The notes under the pieces: model-generated
What the model was told of the DNA's origin: nothing
Database searches by the model: none
What the model saw: the letters and a program-made list of their open reading frames with translations, nothing else
Shown here: positions 23,911-31,300 of the stretch, one piece after another
Numbering within the stretch: the first letter of the stretch is position 1
How the letters are laid out: every line of letters starts with the position of its first letter
Source of the DNA: Sinotaia quadrata
Lineage: Eukaryota; Mollusca; Gastropoda; Architaenioglossa; Viviparidae
Length of the DNA: 64,000 nucleotides
Assembly: GCA_028829895.1 (NCBI GenBank)
Contig: CM054181.1
Span: 50,697,759-50,761,758, forward strand
Direction: 5' to 3'
Made by a program: the position numbers and the translations under genes

Positions 23911-24358
23911 GGAAGAGAAATACCAGTGGGCAGACTGACAGAAAGTGATAAAGACATTGAAAGAGATGAAGACAGAGAGAGATAAAGAGAAGAAGCTATA
24001 GAGGAAGAGAAAGACACAGCAGGAGAGAGATAAACACATATTTAATTATGATTTATAATTATATTTCTACTTTTATAATAGTAATCAAAAGTTAGTCCTA
24101 TTCATTTCATTTTTGCAAATAGCATTATCAATAAAGTGTAGGTCCGTGACTCATCTTTCAGTAAAACATATTCACCGTCACAAGTATCACTCCAATTGTC
24201 ATTCCAGGGACGTAAAACCCAACGACACAGTGTCCATTACAGTCAAGCTGAAAGGGGAGACGACTGAGGACGGCCGCTCAAAGTCGATGCAGTTGGGTTT
24301 CTCCAGCAACGAGCTGCCTGAACTTGTCGGCGTGTATGTCCTGAAGCTCAGCATTTAG
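1873..24358 (+). CDS. Transglutaminase (protein-glutamine gamma-glutamyltransferase), complete 15-exon gene
   Basis: Calcium-dependent enzyme joining protein glutamine to lysine side chains; in invertebrates the family acts in clotting, cuticle and matrix cross-linking. The exons encode the whole architecture in order: N-terminal beta-sandwich (about residues 85-250), papain-like core (250-590), and two C-terminal beta-barrels (590-705, 706-816). Catalytic Cys373 lies in YGQCWVFA, His432 in NFHVWNE and Asp455 in [10 protein letters not shown]; the spacings of 59 and 23 match human TGM2 closely (58 and 23). The transition-state Trp is Trp338 (GNWSGDY). All 14 junctions agree in phase and the frame ends at TAG 24356-24358. 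About 816 residues matches TGM1/factor XIII-like invertebrate enzymes. No signal peptide is seen, as usual for the family. Introns are 0.3-3.7 kb and full of tandem repeats. Which paralogue (haemocyte type, annulin type) cannot be settled here. Confidence 0.95.
2720..3172. repeat. Minisatellite in transglutaminase intron 1
   Basis: Two 50-odd-bp copies of a unit with acagatttacgattggaggg, followed by about ten units of roughly 33 bp built on gaaatattatgggatgtgaa, with gradual decay at both ends. Confidence 0.85.
3285..3600 (+). mobile_element. Dispersed repeat family A, 5' fragment
   Basis: About 300 bases match 61255-61565 with many substitutions. Shared landmarks in order: gtcacacaatatttccatag, tggaaaa, aaatccgtctttaatctat, tccaacata, atatacatataacaaataca and a decayed tail. 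No protein or terminal repeat is recognised, so the class is unknown. It lies in transglutaminase intron 1. Confidence 0.75.
4169..4402 (+). CDS. Transglutaminase exon 2: start of N-terminal beta-sandwich
   Basis: Residues about 73-150. Contains the family's N-domain signature: a strand with VLNLDF, the KENAQKHNT segment (equivalent to the 'N..HHT' region of vertebrate enzymes), then [17 protein letters not shown], the conserved 'RRGQ-F-L-L-F-R' motif. Acceptor is cttctttcag (AG 4167-4168) and donor gcgg/gtaagt (GT 4403-4404). Enters in phase 1 and leaves in phase 1, joining exon 3 to read ...ILEAG-DNKSP. A TG-rich microsatellite starts within 25 bases of the donor. Confidence 0.93.
4423..4500. 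repeat. TG-rich microsatellite
   Basis: Interrupted (TG)n beginning about 20 bases inside intron 2, directly after the exon 2 donor region. Confidence 0.9.
4780..5540. repeat. Trinucleotide-rich array (AAT/ACT/GCT) in intron 2
   Basis: About 750 bases of mixed AAT, ACT and GCT triplets with a loose higher-order period (aataataccactactgctaat type). Reads as long Ile/Asn/Thr/Ser-rich or Ser/Gly-rich frames on both strands, which are artefacts. Confidence 0.85.
5682..5966 (+). CDS. Transglutaminase exon 3: end of N-terminal beta-sandwich
   Basis: Residues about 151-245. Covers the strands with [20 protein letters not shown], then the conserved 'P-G-x-W-L-x-V' region ([11 protein letters not shown]) and the family signature [10 protein letters not shown] that closes the sandwich and leads into the catalytic core. 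Most relatives have Cys where this has Ser in NPWSA. Acceptor gctttttccag (AG 5680-5681), donor cggcag/gtaagt (GT 5967-5968), ending in phase 1. Confidence 0.95.
6413..6520. repeat. (TG)n microsatellite, intron 3
   Basis: Over 100 bases of TG with a few TGCG and TTTG interruptions. Confidence 0.95.
6983..7112 (+). repeat. Two extra tandem copies of the exon 4 acceptor and exon start
   Basis: Units of 64 (6983-7046) and 66 (7047-7112) bases each contain the first ~42 bases of exon 4 (gaccagacacatttcac type) followed by a pyrimidine tract and ttttcag. The true exon at 7113 is the third copy. The first copy is the most diverged (cagagacacttcactg). Confidence 0.9.
7113..7234 (+). CDS. Transglutaminase exon 4: start of catalytic core
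   Basis: Residues about 246-286: [18 protein letters not shown] followed by a segment ending in WNYGQ, aligning with the family's 'ED.V.L.....R.EYVLN..G.I..G....I..R.WN.GQ' block. The chosen acceptor is ttttcag at 7106-7112. Two further copies of acceptor plus exon start lie just upstream (exon-like starts at 6983 and 7047). Starting at 7047 would stay in frame and add 22 residues. Starting at 6983 reaches a stop. The 7113 start gives the family's normal length. Donor is ggtcag/gtttgt, phase 0. Confidence 0.93.
7715..8795. repeat. 30-bp minisatellite with 60-bp higher-order region, intron 4
   Basis: About 36 units of 30 bp. From 7715 to 7990 two monomer types alternate (cgccatttgacatctaatga and tgccaattgaaatctaatga), giving a 60-bp period. 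From 7990 to 8795 the monomers are more mixed (ctcgccgtttgaaatct and relatives). Being a multiple of three, it is open in several frames. These are not genes. Confidence 0.95.
8880..9135. repeat. Degenerate ~75-bp repeat, intron 4
   Basis: About three copies of a unit with caagtaatat, aagatcaaaatatacccact and aacgtaa. Confidence 0.7.
9624..9737 (+). CDS. Transglutaminase exon 5: catalytic core helix
   Basis: Residues about 287-324: [18 protein letters not shown] at the start and [10 protein letters not shown] at the end, equivalent to the vertebrate 'F...ILD.CL.LLD.......V.VSR.VSA.V' block. Exactly 38 codons, phase 0 at both ends. Acceptor ctctatttgcag (AG 9622-9623). The donor, gtg/gtgagtctg (GT 9738-9739), is also the first unit of the 2.4-kb tandem array that fills the next intron. 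Confidence 0.95.
9738..12180 (+). repeat. 2.4-kb minisatellite seeded by the exon 5 splice donor
   Basis: Built from about 29-bp units of the form gtgagtctttacatacttg plus ttattaagtg. The first unit is the authentic exon 5 donor (agagtg/gtgagtctg). Dozens of later units keep aagtg/gtgagtc, i.e. a consensus-grade 5' splice site. At one copy per 29 bp the span would hold roughly 80 units, many of them degenerate. Confidence 0.95.
12280..12800. repeat. ~85-bp minisatellite with embedded TG runs, intron 5
   Basis: Six or so units containing cactattaatatttgttgcc, agtctgtgtgactg and a variable (TG)n, one of which expanded into a pure (TG)n near 12583-12625. Confidence 0.85.
13431..13605 (+). CDS. 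Transglutaminase exon 6: active-site cysteine exon
   Basis: Residues about 325-382. Begins [18 protein letters not shown] and ends [15 protein letters not shown]. Trp338 (codon 13470-13472) is the equivalent of TGM2 Trp241, which stabilises the transition state. Cys373 (codon 13575-13577) is the nucleophile. The block [15 protein letters not shown] between them is highly conserved. Acceptor aatccaacag (AG 13429-13430), donor gacag/gtgttt (GT 13606-13607), leaving in phase 1. Confidence 0.97.
13790..14185. repeat. 42-bp minisatellite, intron 6
   Basis: About nine units with tgaatgcatacagtgtgaat and gtgattattgcatcatttgt; two units have lost four bases. Open frames across it are repeat artefacts. 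Confidence 0.95.
14415..14570. repeat. Two-copy ~85-bp duplication, intron 6
   Basis: Two diverged copies sharing acatttg.aaatg.agcta, ccaccaaa, cttatat and gttaacaat.tcag. Confidence 0.7.
14805..14943 (+). CDS. Transglutaminase exon 7: core after the active-site cysteine
   Basis: Residues about 383-428: [19 protein letters not shown], then [14 protein letters not shown] and NDSIW. Matches the family's 'LRCLGIPAR.VTNF.SAHDTD..L.ID' block. It continues exon 6 without a gap (LTT-V-CRALG). Acceptor gtctgcttag (AG 14803-14804), donor atatg/gtaatt (GT 14944-14945), leaving in phase 2 so that the split Trp codon is completed by exon 8. Confidence 0.96.
15055..15142. repeat. (TAG)n microsatellite, intron 7
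   Basis: Imperfect TAG/TAA triplet run. Confidence 0.9.
15265..15480 (+). mobile_element. Dispersed repeat family A, 3' fragment (plus orientation)
   Basis: Matches 61960-62060 (+) and 47690-47910 (reverse complement). Shared landmarks: ccattggatgaatttgtt, gtcagaaaaa, catccagttggaactggttt, attgcatcag, ctaacatattc-type and gtgttgtttat. It resembles the minus-strand copy over its whole length. Lies in transglutaminase intron 7. Confidence 0.8.
15906..16009 (+). CDS. Transglutaminase exon 8: catalytic His and Asp exon
   Basis: Residues about 429-463. Contains [15 protein letters not shown], then [14 protein letters not shown]. His432 (codon 15913-15915) and Asp455 (codon 15982-15984) complete the Cys-His-Asp triad. 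The acceptor, gattaaag (AG 15904-15905), has almost no pyrimidine tract, but the reading frame and family alignment require it. Donor ttacg/gtaact (GT 16010-16011), phase 1. Confidence 0.96.
16330..16492 (+). CDS. Transglutaminase exon 9: calcium-region core segment
   Basis: Residues about 464-517: [18 protein letters not shown], then [17 protein letters not shown], matching the family block 'CGP..V.AIK.GD....YD.PFVFAEVNADVV.W', which contributes calcium ligands in factor XIII and TGM relatives. The acceptor, cttgaaaag (AG 16328-16329), is purine-rich like that of exon 8. Donor ctctga/gtgcgt (GT 16493-16494), phase 2. Confidence 0.95.
16520..17320. repeat. Degenerate ~110-bp minisatellite, intron 9
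   Basis: Seven or so diverged units with agatatttagcatcttg, taatgaattatct, tctggtcgaattcgaacata, aatatctaaatt and ttgcttttcttttcgt. Confidence 0.85.
17725..18410. repeat. Degenerate ~60-bp minisatellite, intron 9
   Basis: Roughly ten units with tgtcattactgttaagttgg, acataatataacattgtg and agtttgttg; later units drift to gtcattaatgtaggatcggg. Confidence 0.85.
18590..18720. repeat. 34-bp minisatellite, intron 9
   Basis: Four near-identical units with gagtggacacaagactcaat and gtgtctttaaaata. Confidence 0.9.
18755..19021 (+). repeat. 42-bp minisatellite seeded by the exon 10 splice acceptor
   Basis: Six upstream units carrying tgtctttacttag/agtcgg (or a variant), the authentic exon 10 acceptor and first exon bases being the last copy. 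Unit remainder is gtgaatgcgttatttgtctc. The four central units are almost identical; the outer ones have decayed. Confidence 0.95.
19022..19146 (+). CDS. Transglutaminase exon 10: end of core
   Basis: Residues about 518-559: [12 protein letters not shown], then a short insertion ([17 protein letters not shown]) relative to TGM2, then [10 protein letters not shown], equivalent to 'VG..ISTK.......DIT..YKYPEG'. Acceptor ttttacttag (AG 19020-19021). The same acceptor and the first exon bases (agtcgg) are repeated six times in the 270 bases upstream. Donor gatg/gtaaca (GT 19147-19148), phase 1. Confidence 0.94.
19171..19251. repeat. (CTCA)n then (CA)n microsatellite
   Basis: About nine CTCA units followed by about 21 CA units, starting some 25 bases after the exon 10 donor. 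Confidence 0.95.
19784..19863 (+). CDS. Transglutaminase exon 11: acidic calcium-site helix
   Basis: Residues about 560-586: [15 protein letters not shown] followed by [11 protein letters not shown]. Equivalent to the 'SEEERKA..KA' helix whose acidic residues bind calcium in factor XIII (around Glu485/Glu490). Acceptor ttttttgtgcag (AG 19782-19783), donor gattct/gtaagt (GT 19864-19865), phase 0. A tandem array of about 29-bp units starts at this donor. Confidence 0.92.
19864..20740 (+). repeat. Degenerate ~29-bp array starting at the exon 11 splice donor
   Basis: The donor gtaagtcagatgccagagtt opens a series of units with aagcaagctagagttagtga and acttttat. Two-unit periods occur further in. 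A cleaner 30-bp subfamily (agagaaacttggtaaacaaa) is found at 20575-20690. Confidence 0.85.
21286..21493 (+). CDS. Transglutaminase exon 12: first C-terminal beta-barrel
   Basis: Residues about 587-655: [18 protein letters not shown], a strand-rich segment with [18 protein letters not shown], and ADVTIKPAE. Corresponds to 'D......G....GSDF.V...I.NNS........L.A....Y.G.......K.......L.P....' of the family. Acceptor tgttcttcag (AG 21284-21285), donor gaaa/gtaagg (GT 21494-21495), phase 1. Confidence 0.93.
21571..21850. repeat. (CA)n and CA-rich tract, intron 12
   Basis: Pure (CA)n for about 60 bases followed by GCAC-rich and CACA-rich interrupted sequence to about 21850. Confidence 0.9.
22401..22561 (+). 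CDS. Transglutaminase exon 13: end of first beta-barrel
   Basis: Residues about 656-709: [19 protein letters not shown], a Cys-containing loop, then [10 protein letters not shown], matching the family 'RD..L..P.I.I.' linker between the two barrels. Four cysteines in this short exon are unusual for the family. Acceptor ttatttacag (AG 22399-22400). Preferred donor gtaaag/gtaaac (GT 22562-22563), phase 0. Near-identical donors at 22604 and 22646 would keep the frame open and add 14 or 28 residues. Confidence 0.9.
22562..22745 (+). repeat. 42-bp array seeded by the exon 13 splice donor
   Basis: Donor copies gtaaag/gtaaac or gtaaag/gtagac recur at 22604 and 22646, with weaker ones near 22685 and at 22721. 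The unit also holds gggagatccagacttaac, which resembles the exon's own end (cgtccagatttgatagtaaag). Confidence 0.9.
22760..23465. repeat. ~60-bp minisatellite related to the exon 14 pyrimidine tract
   Basis: About ten units with cttatcattgctt, ttgttcttttcctgtcgcg and ttttatcatgacg; the central ones are nearly identical. The next sequence downstream, tctctcctgttgcgcttgatgcag, is the exon 14 acceptor and looks like a diverged unit. The array units lack the AG. Confidence 0.9.
23502..23674 (+). CDS. Transglutaminase exon 14: second C-terminal beta-barrel
   Basis: Residues about 710-766: [20 protein letters not shown], then [14 protein letters not shown]. This is the family's 'G.P.........V.F.NPL...L..C.F..EG.GL' block. 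Acceptor gcgcttgatgcag (AG 23500-23501), directly after an array of about 60-bp units that resemble its own pyrimidine tract. Donor tacgg/gtagat (GT 23675-23676), phase 2. Confidence 0.94.
23842..23910. repeat. (AAT)n microsatellite, intron 14
   Basis: About 22 uninterrupted AAT units. Confidence 0.97.
24208..24358 (+). CDS. Transglutaminase exon 15: C-terminal exon with stop
   Basis: Residues about 767-816: [17 protein letters not shown], then a final strand pair ending GVYVLKLSI and TAG at 24356-24358. Equivalent to the last two strands of barrel 2 in TGM enzymes. Acceptor gtcattccag (AG 24206-24207). The last 36 coding bases plus the stop region are duplicated immediately downstream (24365-24411), where the copy has lost the stop. 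No AATAAA lies close downstream; an ATTAAA near 24749 and an AATAAA near 25819 are the nearest candidates I see. Confidence 0.93.
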
Positions 24359-24364
24359 CCCTGT

Positions 24365-24411
24365 AACTTGTCGGCGTATAATATGTCCTGAAGCTCAGCA
24401 TTTAACTCTGT
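24365..24411 (+). repeat. Duplicate of the transglutaminase C-terminal tail downstream of the stop
   Basis: 47 bases repeat 24321-24364 (aacttgtcggcgt and tgtcctgaagctcagcattt) with a three-base insertion; the TAG has become TAA-containing ttaact in the copy. Part of the 3' untranslated region. Confidence 0.9.
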
Positions 24412-26330
24412 GACTTTTAACCTATGCATAGGCGCTTGATTGGACTGTTATTTCTATCTAGCTCGCACCTTGTAGACGACAGCACAAATCTTATTATTGG
24501 TAAATGACACAAATGAAATGTATAAAAGCGGCATAGATCATTCGTTTATGAGTGCATATCATACCTAATACTAGTATACGGTCTATGGCAGGCGCTCTGT
24601 CCAGATATTACGATGACGACATCCAGAGTGACGCAAGAATACAGCATGATGAAAGAGTCCAAAATAATGCAAGTTTGCTTAATGAATCAAGTTTAATTAC
24701 AATCTAAAACTAAACCAGTTGCATTTTGCAATGCTGCACTTAGCATACATTAAACGCTTTCTAGGTGCACCCAAGCCAGATCTGCACTTCGACTTTTGAA
24801 GAGCTCTTGTAAAGTCTTGAACTTATTACTCTTATCTCTAGACAATATCAATCTATGGACTTGTACTAGACTAGATTGCTGCCTTCTAGCGTGTTGTCGA
24901 AGTAATCTGCGTTGAAACTCGTTCTTTCCTTATCAGGTTTGATTGAATTGCAAACTTCCGAGAGCGAAGGTTGGGTGGGTATTTGTTTTTTTGGGAGAGT
25001 GTCTTTTACTGGCGCCACTTGTAAACTATGATTTGGCAAAGAATGTTCAGAACACTGTAACTCCTTTTCACAATATTGTTGCGTATGTTCCTGTTATGCA
25101 CACTGACTACTGAAGAACTAATTTTTGGTCGCTTCTCTGACGAAGTGATTTCAGTTGTGTCATGTTTACTTATAACAAATTCAAGTGTTCATTGATAAAG
25201 TATACTGCCTCTCCAATTCAGTTTTAAAGCAGTGTGGCTGTGTGTAATATTATAGATGTGTAGCCGGCTAATTGTTAAACTGATCAGCTGCTTATTGTCG
25301 CTTACTTGTAAAATTATGTTTTCATATTATAGGCGTGACGGGTTAATAGTTTCGTTTTATAGATGTGTCACTTTATATTGCTCAGTCACTCAGATCGACA
25401 ATCGAATATCAGCATTGACCACCCATTCCTGACAACTTATAGTTTGCAGCGCAACGTCCGAGTGAGACTCATCTGACCTAACCTCTCAAAATGTTGAATA
25501 GGTTTACACTAGAGAGATAGTCATAGATAGTATTTATATGCATAGTCCTTGGGTTTTGCATGGTTTGTACAGTTATACGTATATAACATCCTAAGGCAGT
25601 CAACACTTAACAAAATTATTATATTATTTCGAAGCCAGCATCAGAGTGAATCCCAAACCCCATCCTCCACGCCCGCGTGTAGATAGATAGAGCATTAGAC
25701 ACCCGACAGATTACATCTCAGTCAGTAGCGGGCAGGCAACTCTTCGACGAAGGGCGCAGAGATAGCGATCCAGTTAATTCAAGTTCCTGGTCTTCTTAAG
25801 GCCATACGGTGAATCTAAAAATAAAATTGTGCCCTTACTGAAAGTGAATTCCATTGCAGGTGATGAATCGTGAGAGGATTACGCATCAAACGGGAAATTC
25901 CCTATTTTAACTAGTTGTGTCGAGAAATTCGTAAACCGGAAGTGAATTGTCATACATCTCCAATGACGTTTTGGGGGGCTTTTATTTGTTTTTGTTGTGT
26001 TTCGTTTGCTTTGGAAATGGATAAATTTCATTAACATTTGAGTTTGAGAGATATATACTAGATCAGCTCAAGTGTATATTTACAGATTAATGTAGTTAAA
26101 AGTTTAAAGATAAAATATCGATAAGCATTACACAGGCTAATTTAAAATGTTGTGTTTCAAAATCTATTTCGTGCTTGTTGTCATGCGTTATCTGAACAAT
26201 GTAAAACATAGCAACCGAATATTACCAAAAATTGACTATATAAATAACGAGTTTTAGAGATGACAAGTTTGTACCTGTTTATGCCTAATTAATTTTACTC
26301 ACATATATTTATATGGATACCCTTAGTATT
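24412..26330. other. Probable 3' untranslated region and intergenic DNA
   Basis: No coding segment, array or transposon recognised. The true transcript end is not apparent. Confidence 0.5.
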
Positions 26331-26454
26331 ATATAGTATATTATTTTATATTACGTTACATTATATTATATATTATATTATATTATATTATATTATATTA
26401 TATTATATTATATTATATTATATTATATTATATTATATTATATTATATTATATA
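26331..26454. repeat. (TATTA)n microsatellite
   Basis: About 20 units of the pentanucleotide TATTA with slight irregularity at the left. Confidence 0.95.
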
Positions 26455-27089
26455 GAGCTAACCTATTTTGTTTTTCATTTATGGACAATATCAGAATTTT
26501 TTATCCAGTAAAACTATGCGTATCTATCTATCTATCTATCTATCTATTAATTTATTGTTTTATCTTATTAACTATTTATGTAGTCATATATCCATTTGTT
26601 ATCGCAAGATAAAGATGGCACCTAATGCTGTTGATCGCTTTGCCGTAAGACATGAGAGAATGTGTGTCTAGCCAACGCTAATAAATAAATGAAATGAGTT
26701 ATGCTACATATATAACATTATAAAACCTTTGCCTCGAGAATTACAGCATTTGCATGTAGGTACTGTCTTAGACAAATTATCGATTTCTTTCAAAAGTTTA
26801 CTTACTACAATTTTTATTTATTTACTTGCCAGAACCTTTAGGAAATGTTATGCTGATTTTATATATTCATAAAATTTTTATTGTCGTAGCTAATAACAAA
26901 GTTAGCTTATACAATATTTTTTTAAATGTTATCATATTTTGTTTTTTTAAAGAATGTATTCAACCAATTTGCATATTTGGATACCAATCAAACGCTCAAA
27001 CTCTGGAATAAATATTTATTTATTTCACCTGTCACTAATGTTAACATTTGCAATAAATTTCGATACAGACTTTTTGTGTCATTATGCTT

Positions 27090-27295
27090 CATTTCTAGCT
27101 GCAACTGTCTTACGTTGTCCACTGTAGTTTTACTTGTACCATATTGTTTACTTTATCTTGGATTTCGTTGTCCACTGCAGCTTTATTTGTACCAGATGGT
27201 TCACTTTATCTTCGGTTTCGTTGTCCACTGTAGCTTTACTTGTACCATGATACTGTTTACTTTATCTTGGATTTCGTTGGTACTTACTTGGACTT
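27090..27295. repeat. ~58-bp minisatellite
   Basis: Three to four units with cgttgtccactgtagcttta, cttgtacca and tttactttatcttggattt. Confidence 0.9.
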
Positions 27296-27387
27296 AGAAT
27301 GGTGACGTAGTTAATCTACTTGAACATCACCTTGTTTAACGTGAATAATTGTAATAGAGCTAACCTATTATTATAGAGCTAAATAGT

Positions 27388-27436
<49 letters not shown>

Positions 27437-27451
27437 GGATGGATGGATGGA
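27388..27451. repeat. Compound tetranucleotide (GATA)(CAGA)(TGGA)
   Basis: Adjacent short runs of three related tetranucleotides. Confidence 0.95.
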
Positions 27452-27639
27452 TTCAGTGTAAGACGCTTCAAACAGGTCCTACGTAGTGCTGACAAACCAC
27501 TAACGGACTGAATAAAGATGTGATAGCAGAGACGTGACCTACCGTACCGCTACAACGACGTTTCCCTACTGTTCAGTGTTATTGATCAACCCCCCTCCCC
27601 TTATGTGGTGACAGTATACAAGTTTGGGTAAGCACGTGT

Positions 27640-27674
27640 GGTATGTATGCGTACACGTTCATGTAAACACGTGT

Positions 27675-27719
<45 letters not shown>

Positions 27720-28025
27720 TTCCTGTAAACAAGTGTGATATGTATGTTCAATTTCGTTTTAACACATGTACTATGTGTGTGCAAGTTCCTATAAGCACTT
27801 TTGATATGTGTGTGCAAATTCGTGTAAACATGTGTGATATTTGTGTGCACAAGTGTGATATGTATGTGCAAGTTCGTGTAAACACGTGTAATGTGTGTGT
27901 GAGTGCAAGTTCGTGTAAACACATGTGATATGTGCGTGCAAGTTCGTGAAACATGTGTGATGTGATGTGTATAGGTTCCTATAAACAAGTGTGATATGTA
28001 TATGCAGTTCGTGTAAACACATAGA

Positions 28026-28075
<50 letters not shown>

Positions 28076-28273
28076 AAGTTTGTGTAAACATGTGTGATAT
28101 GTGTGTACAAATTTGTGTAAACACGTCAGATGTGTGTGTGCACGTTCGTGTAAACAATTGTAATTTGTGTGTGCAAGTTCGGGTAAACACTACTGTGTTA
28201 GTTCGGGTAAATACTTGTGATGTGATGTGTGTGTGTGTGTGTAAGTTCGTGTAAACACTTATGATGTGTGTGT

Positions 28274-28348
<75 letters not shown>

Positions 28349-28370
28349 CGGGTAAACACTTGTGATGTGA
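27640..28370. repeat. ~30-60-bp TG-rich minisatellite with embedded (TG)n
   Basis: Units of gtgcaagttcgtgtaaacac and gtgtgatatgtgtg type, with three expanded (TG)n blocks (about 27675-27718, 28028-28074, 28266-28342). Cys/Val-rich and His/Thr-rich open frames here are artefacts. Confidence 0.95.
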
Positions 28371-31300
28371 ATGATATAGTAAATGGTCGTGGTGATTTGT
28401 GTGCGTGAGTGATTATATGGGCGCATAAATGACACGTGTGAGCGTAGTTGCTTTAATGTGTTTGTGCGTGCATATTAATGCCGATGCGTGCGTGATACAT
28501 ATCTGGGTATGCGTTTACGATAGAGCGAGTATATTTAAGCAAGATTAAATAAATATGTTTGTTCAAACTGATTATACTAATACATGAGAGTTGTTCATAG
28601 GCGATTATGCGTGGTATGTGTGTGCATATGCGTGTATATGTATGTGTGCATGTATACATCAATACATGTGTCTCTGTATAAGTAAGAATTTCTTCAAGGA
28701 GAATAATACAGTGTGTGTGTATTAATGTTCAGGCGTACATTTAAATGTCTGTAAATATGTGCATGTGAGATTCCTTTTAGTTTTATATAACGTGCACGTA
28801 TTATTTATTTACTCATCCTGTTATTCGTGCTGCTGTTAAGAGGAGTCGTCACGTGATGTGGTGACCTGAGTGTACTAGTACCGAGGGCCATGTGAGTGAC
28901 ACAATGAAGATAGCACTCAAAACTAACGATTCGTAGATTAAATTCACACACGATCTCCTTATCGATTACATTTCCTCATATAAAGAAAAATTCACAAAAG
29001 TCAACAATACTTATTACTTCAATTTCTGCTTTAAAAAAAATCCAATTAATTGCAAAATAAGTGTAAAATAAAACTCACGCAGTCCGTTGAACTTTTTATT
29101 TACAATTGCTAAATATCACGACATTTGAAGGCGCTCCCTGTATAAAAGATGAAAATCTTGAAAGGCGTCAATTACTAAAGGATTTCTTCTCTAGGTCTTC
29201 TTGCGAGAATGCGAACTTTACTTGTGCAAAGTTTGAGTGTGTACGTGAGTGTGATTATTTCTAGTCCGAGAATTGTGTTCATGAGTGTGATTATTTCTAG
29301 TCCGAGAATTGTGTATGTGTGTCTGCACTTCAGTGTCAGTTATGTAGATGTCTTTCTCTGCTCATTCCCTTCTATATGTCCATCTCTCTTTCTCTTACTC
29401 TTTCTCTTTCTCTTTTTCTTTCTCTTTCCCTTTCTCTCTCTCTCTCTCATTCTTTGGTGTGTTGTCTCATAAATTATCCTTTTTAACTCATCCGTCCATT
29501 CTTCACACTATTTCTACATCCATTTGCTTGTTTTCTATTCGTCCAACAACTGGTTCAACTATTCATCTATGTTCTCATCTATGTTCTCATCTTTGCACAT
29601 ATCTTGTTAAGTTTAGAACTAGTACTTTAGCTTTTAAAGTTTGTAAACAGAATTTATTCTCGTATCCAAAAAAATTTAAATGTTTTCCAAATTTTTATGC
29701 TTCTTTCAATTTAAATTTTCTTCTCTAAATACTGCTGAAATTTTACATTTATTCACTTCTTACATTTAAAGAAATATTTACATTGCAGTGAGAAATGAAC
29801 TAGAAACTAGACATAAGAACACTGTATCTAATGCTTGTGTCAAGGGTAAGAGAAAATGGTATAATTCGAAAGATATAAAATTGCAGATGACTGCAAATAC
29901 ACCTTGCAACTACATGTGCGTACCTTGAGAGGTAGTAAGCCAGCTATAGCCATAGACAGGAGCATAAGCGAAGTCTATTAAACCGGACTGGCCAATAGCA
30001 ATCATGGTCAGCAAGTACATGGGCGGGCAGTAAACACATAGCATGAGTCAACCAAAGGGCCGGCACTCTGCAAAATTTTAAACCAGTAGACACGTCGTTT
30101 GGAGTCTAGGTGAAACTCCAAAGAAATGTCGAGTTTGGAAAATCTTCTTTTGGAAGGTAAATATGAATGACTGTGAGAATAAAGCTGAAAACAAAAGTCG
30201 TATTCTTGACTGAATTACATGAATGAGAAAAAGTATTAATTTACTGAAAGTTATATCCAGTCAACATTAACTTATTATAAATTGTATCCCAAAGATAATT
30301 TTAATCAGAGATCGGCAAGGATTATTTTTTTAAAAGAAAGATTAAAAGAGAGAGGGAGAAAACTTGGGGAAATCCTCTTTATGTATTATAGGATTCCATT
30401 TTCCAATTTCCAGTTCCATTTTCCTAGTTTCATTTTTGACAAAGAGTCAGTCAGTCAGGTGAAGTCCTATGTTGGAGTCGAGTCCAACCAATATATTTCA
30501 ATTGAAGGGGCTGCCCGCTGATTTGTGGTGTATCTGCAATAAGTCAGTCTGAGATGATGGAACACAGCATAATGGCCTAACGACAGAGAAGACAATGATA
30601 ATAATCTTACTTTTAGAAACTCAACTGATCCTTGGCTGTTGTCATAACCCCCTCCTCTATCTGGCGAAAGGGGTGGTGTAAGATGACATCTGTCAGCAGC
30701 AACGTCGGATTTGTATTGATGTTGTTACAATATCCAAATACATGTACACCATAGTTGTTTGTCTGGCCATTTATTCTTTATTCCGTATGCAAGGGTACAC
30801 TTTGCTGACGTGTTTGTTTGTGAGAATGTGAGTGGAAATGGTAGTGTGTACGTTGTAGACAATACAAAACGGCACAATACAAAAATAAGACAGTGAACAG
30901 GACGGATCAAGACAAAGCCACATTCGCTCATTCAAAACAATAGTAAAAAGAAAAGTTATGATTTAGGTTTATTAACCTATCGGCATTCTCTTTCAGGCAG
31001 TGGTTAGATCAATCACTCGAGACATCCATAACATGCACTCATGGGTAGGTGGGTGGGTAATAGCGATGAAAGGTGATAACTATCTTTTTAAAAAAGCATA
31101 AATTTAAACTTTACATATGAGTGGTGTTCCCGCTAGTAATAACTACTCTGGCAGTTATATTATCATCAATCAATCAATATACAGTAATAATAACAGTACA
31201 AATTTTTTTGTCTAAGATTGAACTAATCAAAGATGTTCAAATAGGTCAAGTAAATAAGTCTACTTCAATTCTCAAATAACCTAATAAAAGTTAATTCAGA

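Noticed and set aside
27640..28370. Cys/Val-rich and His/Thr-rich open frames resembling zinc-finger or keratin-associated proteins
   Set aside because: Translations of TG/CA minisatellite sequence on opposite strands.
31040..31062. G-quadruplex candidate (gggtaggtgggtggg)
   Set aside because: Only three GGG runs plus a GG; below the usual four-run requirement.
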